Below are positions 6,950 through 10,091 of a stretch of 10,091 nucleotides of DNA, piece after piece. The notes under the pieces are model-generated. The model was not told the origin of the DNA. It did no database searches and worked only from the letters and a program-made list of their open reading frames with translations. Numbering within the stretch: the stretch's first letter is position 1; the number at the start of each line of letters is the position of its first letter. The stretch comes from Candidatus Omnitrophota bacterium (lineage in GTDB: Bacteria; Omnitrophota; Gorgyraeia; Gygaellales; Profunditerraquicolaceae): NCBI GenBank assembly GCA_023247875.1, contig JAHFFQ010000175.1, positions 1 through 10,091 on the forward strand. Reading direction: 5' to 3'. A program made the position numbers and the translations under genes.

Positions 6950-7016
6950 ATAAGTTGCATTTATTTATATTTATTGGTAAAATTAATTGTTTTAGAAATA
7001 AAATAACGCAACTTAT
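6950..7016. repeat. 67-bp imperfect inverted repeat in the divergent control region
   Basis: The arms ATAAGTTGC (6950-6958) and GCAACTTAT (7008-7016) are perfect 9-bp complements separated by 49 bases. The inner flanks continue as a looser AT-rich match (ATTTATTT against AAATAAAAT). The -35 and -10 of the plus-strand promoter lie inside it. It could be a paired operator for a DNA-bending or dimeric regulator, or the remnant of a miniature mobile element. No target-site duplication is evident to me. Confidence 0.45.
6955..6983 (+). promoter_or_regulatory. Candidate sigma-70-type promoter of the plus-strand SGNH gene
   Basis: TTGCAT (6955-6960) is followed by 17 bases and TAAAAT (6978-6983), five of six matches to TATAAT and three of six for the -35. 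Transcription would begin near 6990, about 40 bases before the ATG at 7030. Its -35 is 24 bases from the -35 of the oppositely directed cassette promoter, so the two may be regulated together. Confidence 0.5.
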
Positions 7017-7029
7017 CCTGCCGGCAAGT

Positions 7030-8112
7030 ATGAATCGAGCTAATAGAATCTTCGGGATGTTTATGCTGCTTCTGGTTATTGTATTATCCATCGAGGCAGC
7101 TACCAGGTTATTTTTTGCAATAACGCACAAGAAAATTGACAGCTTCAGGAATTTTTCTTTTAACAGAGAACCCGGGATTTACATGTCCGATCCTGTGCTT
7201 GGTTACAAATTGATGCCCAATGTGTCTCGCAACGCCTTTACTTCAGATTTTAGTGTCGTTTATAAAACAAACAGCCTGGGATTGCGTGAAAAGGAGCTCA
7301 CAGACTCAAAAAAGTTCAGGGTACTTTTTCTTGGCGATTCACTGACATTCGGAGAAGGCATACCATCTGGAAGCAGATTTTCCGACCTCATAGAGAAAGA
7401 AATAAGAAATGTATATTCGATTAATGCGGGAGTACCCGGATATAGAATAAATCAAATGTATTCATGGTTAGAGGACTATGGGATGGCCCTAAAACCGAAC
7501 CTCATAATTTGCTCAATAATTCCTCCTTGCTTAATCTGGTCAATTGATAAGAAGGCGGAAAGCTCCCCTAATTTATTCATACTGGAAAGAGAGAAGAAAT
7601 ATACCGAGAATAGGAGCGCTTATTTTATTAACCATTTTAAGAAAATATCTGACCAGGCATTGTCTAAGAGTTATTTTTACTGCGTGCTTAAAGTAAATAT
7701 CCAGATCGTGCGAATGTTATTTATTTTAAAAGAGCGAGACAAAAAATTATGGGATGAAATTGGAGAAAATGCTGCCAGGCTTCGCAAAATAGCGAAGGAG
7801 CAAAAAAAAGAAGTCGTCAAAAGAGAGTCCGGCAAGATATTCCTGGGTCTCAAAAACATATGCGACCGTGCGCACACAAATTTGTTACTCGTTAACATTT
7901 ATCCAGTTTCGATGCCATGGCTAAACGTTTTTTTTAGGGAGAACGGAATTGAATACCTTGACCTTGCTCCTCGATTAAATAAAGTTTATAAAGAAATACA
8001 CTTTTCTATTGATCTGCATTATAACGAAGCGGGCAACAAGATTATCGCTGATTCTCTCAAAGAGTATATAATAAACCGATATAAATACGAGATGGGGGCT
8101 TTTAAAGAATAA
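7030..8112 (+). CDS. Membrane-anchored SGNH/GDSL-type protein, 360 aa
   Basis: The start at 7030 (MNRANRIFGM) places a basic head before a membrane helix at about 8-29. The frame is open back to 6877, but that extension would run through the promoter region. Block I is canonical, FLGDSLTFGEGIP at 100-112, with the nucleophile Ser104. Block II is INAGVPGYRIN at 131-141. Block V is DLHYNEAG at 328-335, with Asp328 and His330. The block III Asn is not found: the strand after KPNLI reads ICSIIPPCL at 160-168 instead of a GxND-like sequence, so oxyanion stabilisation must differ or activity may be reduced. The domain should face the periplasm. Such proteins deacylate or acylate surface polysaccharides. 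It is the only plus-strand gene, divergent from the small-membrane-protein cassette and convergent with the radical SAM gene 19 bases away. No strong Shine-Dalgarno is seen. Confidence 0.85.
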   Translation: MNRANRIFGMFMLLLVIVLSIEAATRLFFAITHKKIDSFRNFSFNREPGIYMSDPVLGYKLMPNVSRNAFTSDFSVVYKTNSLGLREKELTDSKKFRVLFLGDSLTFGEGIPSGSRFSDLIEKEIRNVYSINAGVPGYRINQMYSWLEDYGMALKPNLIICSIIPPCLIWSIDKKAESSPNLFILEREKKYTENRSAYFINHFKKISDQALSKSYFYCVLKVNIQIVRMLFILKERDKKLWDEIGENAARLRKIAKEQKKEVVKRESGKIFLGLKNICDRAHTNLLLVNIYPVSMPWLNVFFRENGIEYLDLAPRLNKVYKEIHFSIDLHYNEAGNKIIADSLKEYIINRYKYEMGAFKE

Positions 8113-8131
8113 CAGCGGAAGTAAGACATTA

Positions 8132-9166
8132 TTAAAGCCGCGTTTTTCCCCGCAAGTACCTCAAATACAGGAAGGGATCATAAAGCCTGCGGGTTATAGA
8201 GTTAAACAGCGATTCGCTCTGGTAAATGAACTTCAGCCTTGAGGCGATATTATAATATTTCTTTTCTAACTGCCTCATCAACCCCCAATATTTTGTGGCT
8301 TCGAAACAGTTATTGCGCAGTATTCCTTTTATGCTCTTGTTTTTTTCGATAAAAGCGCAGAATTTTCCGCTGTCTTTATAATTTCTCGAAGTAATGATAA
8401 AAATTAAACGCATATTTTGATACCCTAGATCAAGGAGCCTTTGCACATTCTGGAATATAATGCCACAATGGGTCTTTCCGGTTACCGACTCATAGCTTGC
8501 TTCCTCCATCCCATACACGGTGATATTAAGGAAAATATTGCTTGCGACGATTTTTTCGGGGCCATATTCATGGAGCAGTACTCCGTTGGTGTTAATCAAC
8601 AGTTTTTTCTTTGGGTGCGCCAACATAACCCTTTCAATGAAGCCTTTCGTGCGCTTGGAAAAAAGCGGCTCCCCTCCGGAAATAGTAACAAATTCTGCTG
8701 CGGGGATGATATCATCTTCTATTTCCTCAAGAAGCTCATCTGATAACCTGTTTTCTTTTTCCTCATCCCGCTGTGAAACATGGTAACACATATAACAGTT
8801 ATTATTACAGGAGTAACTTGGGATAATATTGACGGCTTGAGGCAAATAATCGAGTTTGCATTTCTTCTCAGAAATGGCGCTTTTTATAAAAGGCCTGTTT
8901 AACAGTTGAGATTCATCAAAATAGGGGTAGAAAAAACAGCTCGAACCTTTGCAAAAACTCCAGTCATTTTTTAATATCAGCTTCCTCTGAAATTGAAACT
9001 GAGGAGAATTCCAGCCGTCCTTTATTCCGCTATTTATAATTATATGGTTCTGGCCCCTGAACATATTATTACAGCAGGTAGCAAGAAACGCCTTTTCGCC
9101 GGATGCAGGTGAAATCCGCAGCCTGTAAAAACTGCGGTAACAATTAGCAAGCCTTCTATTGTCCAT
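8132..9166 (-). CDS. Radical SAM protein with N-terminal SPASM-like cysteine region, 344 aa
   Basis: The radical SAM core has the 4Fe-4S-binding motif CNNNCYMC at 120-127 (CxxxCxxC) and the SAM-binding element TISGGEPL at 161-168. INTNGVLL at 191-198 and LNITVYG at 213-219 match later strands of the barrel. Before the core, residues 12-78 look like the end of a SPASM domain: RLRISPASG, the Cys pair 31-32, WNSPQFQFQRKLI at 52-64, and Cys72 and Cys77. SPASM normally follows the core, so this order is unusual. It fits proteins that carry a leading half-SPASM or derive from tandem units. Auxiliary Fe-S clusters are plausible there. Its ATG has an upstream GGAG nine bases away and overlaps the glycosyltransferase stop by 11 bases. 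The role may be peptide, sugar or lipid modification; the substrate is unknown. Confidence 0.88.
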   Translation of the reverse strand: MDNRRLANCYRSFYRLRISPASGEKAFLATCCNNMFRGQNHIIINSGIKDGWNSPQFQFQRKLILKNDWSFCKGSSCFFYPYFDESQLLNRPFIKSAISEKKCKLDYLPQAVNIIPSYSCNNNCYMCYHVSQRDEEKENRLSDELLEEIEDDIIPAAEFVTISGGEPLFSKRTKGFIERVMLAHPKKKLLINTNGVLLHEYGPEKIVASNIFLNITVYGMEEASYESVTGKTHCGIIFQNVQRLLDLGYQNMRLIFIITSRNYKDSGKFCAFIEKNKSIKGILRNNCFEATKYWGLMRQLEKKYYNIASRLKFIYQSESLFNSITRRLYDPFLYLRYLRGKTRL

Positions 9167-10067
9167 ATTCTTTAACTCCGGAATGATAGCGAATTTTCCC
9201 TGAAAGCAGTCCTCCTGAGTAACAAAGCGAGCTTAAGAAAAGAAAAAGCGCTGCGATAACTCTATAAATTAAATTGGCCCTTAGAGACATTGCGATATGC
9301 ATAAACCATATTTTTCCTGCTTTGTTATTGGAAATTATCCCCGGACTGCCATTTTTAGCGATGGAATACGCCTTGCCTCTTCCCTGTAAAAATGATTTTA
9401 TGAAATATGCGCCCAGGCCTTGCTTGCCTGTTGAATGCAGAATCGATAGTCCTTTTACAAAATATATTTTGCCGGCGCCTTTTAATATCCGGTCATTTAG
9501 TTCGGTTTCTGCCGCGCCAAAACGTATGCTTTCGTCAAAAAAACCGTATTTTGAAAATGCCTCTTTTTTATAGGCGGCATTCCCTCCTAATAACGCATTC
9601 GATGCTCCCAAAGGGTTTACATTGGCTTCGAGATAAAAGTTGTCTGACTGATTGCGGGATAACCTGAAAATATCTCTTGCGTTATTTTCGGTAATATAAC
9701 CTCCGCCTATTGCCGAAGCATCGGGATGGCTCTTAAAGCCCTCGCATAAATTTATAAGCTGGCTCTTTTCCGGCAAAATGCAATCATCATCAATAAAATA
9801 GATTATTTCTCCTTTTGATTCTTTGATTCCTAGGTTCCTGGCCGAGTTTACCCCCGGGATATCCGAGCGGTAGACTTTAAGGCGTTTGTTCAACAATGCC
9901 TCATCCTCAAGCCAGCTTTGTGATTCTTTATCCTTCTTATCCAATACTGCGATAATTTCATACTCAAAATTTCCCTCTGTATCCTGGCTTAAGACGGACA
10001 CCAGGCTCTTCCTCAAAGCAGCCGGCCTGTTTAACGACGGTATTATTACGGAAATATACGGCAACAT
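9156..10067 (-). CDS. Family 2 (GT-A fold) glycosyltransferase, 303 aa
   Basis: The protein transfers a sugar from a nucleotide donor, probably at the cytoplasmic face of the membrane. Landmarks, numbered from the ATG at 10065-10067, are YISVIIPSLNRP at 4-15, the donor-binding GVNSARNLGIKES at 72-84, the metal-binding IDDD at 92-95, the acceptor-side GGNAAYKKEAF at 161-171 and the catalytic-base region AETELNDRI at 186-194. A hydrophobic C-terminal segment at about 261-288 can hold it to the membrane. An ATG two codons upstream (10071-10073) is also possible, but the AGGGA at 10074-10078 sits six bases before 10067 and touches the other, so 10067 is preferred. The gene overlaps the radical SAM gene by 11 bases; the two form a unit that may begin further right. 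Confidence 0.93.
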   Translation of the reverse strand: MLPYISVIIPSLNRPAALRKSLVSVLSQDTEGNFEYEIIAVLDKKDKESQSWLEDEALLNKRLKVYRSDIPGVNSARNLGIKESKGEIIYFIDDDCILPEKSQLINLCEGFKSHPDASAIGGGYITENNARDIFRLSRNQSDNFYLEANVNPLGASNALLGGNAAYKKEAFSKYGFFDESIRFGAAETELNDRILKGAGKIYFVKGLSILHSTGKQGLGAYFIKSFLQGRGKAYSIAKNGSPGIISNNKAGKIWFMHIAMSLRANLIYRVIAALFLFLSSLCYSGGLLSGKIRYHSGVKEYGQ

Positions 10068-10091
10068 CCCCATTCCCTAACTTAATCCGCG

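Noticed and set aside
6877..7029. Upstream extension of the plus-strand SGNH gene by 51 codons
   Set aside because: The extension runs through both divergent promoters and the inverted repeat, and its residues look random. The membrane anchor follows the ATG at 7030 directly.
8113..8147. Possible rho-independent terminator after the plus-strand SGNH gene (GCGG ... CCGC followed by five T)
   Set aside because: The stem is only four base pairs with a 19-base loop and reaches into the convergent gene, so it is too weak to call.
1..10091. Mobile element, phage or CRISPR content
   Set aside because: No transposase, integrase, phage structural gene or regular spaced repeat is visible on either strand.

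Overview
This is a stretch of cell-surface polysaccharide or glycoconjugate genes from a bacterium, probably Gram-negative and uncultivated. The DNA is moderately AT-rich by eye and tightly packed. Eleven protein genes are supported (ten intact, one cut by the left edge), and the longest non-coding gap is about 130 bases. Ten genes lie on the minus strand and one on the plus strand. No rRNA, tRNA, CRISPR array, transposase or phage gene was seen. The sequence does not fix the taxon. Signal-peptide and exopolysaccharide-type genes in compact operons would suit an Omnitrophota- or Planctomycetes-like genome, but that is only a guess.

Layout, right to left along the minus strand. (1) 10067-8132: a family 2 glycosyltransferase overlaps a radical SAM protein whose SPASM-like Cys region precedes its radical SAM core. 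(2) 7030-8112, plus strand: a membrane-anchored SGNH/GDSL-type protein, convergent with the radical SAM gene. (3) 6896-7029: a divergent control region with a near-consensus promoter on each strand and a long imperfect inverted repeat. (4) 6895-4379: a compact four-gene cassette of a small membrane protein, a PP-loop ATPase, a second SGNH protein with TPRs, and a 67-residue DUF5989/SxtK-like membrane protein. (5) 4268-353: an ABC importer operon (permease, periplasmic binding protein, ATPase) followed after 24 bases by an ATP-grasp ligase. (6) 236-1: the start of a DegT/DnrJ/EryC1/StrS sugar aminotransferase.

How the genes may work together (inference). The aminotransferase and glycosyltransferase point to synthesis of an amino-sugar-containing surface glycan. 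The two SGNH proteins, both with an N-terminal membrane anchor, could add or remove acyl groups on it outside the cytoplasm. The small membrane proteins resemble those that accompany carbamoyltransferases in SxtI/J/K-like clusters, but here the cytoplasmic partner is a PP-loop ATPase. That substitution is the most unusual feature of the window. The ABC importer belongs to the nitrate/sulfonate/taurine/thiamine-precursor superfamily. It may supply a small molecule to the ATP-grasp ligase encoded in the same operon, although the substrate cannot be read from sequence.
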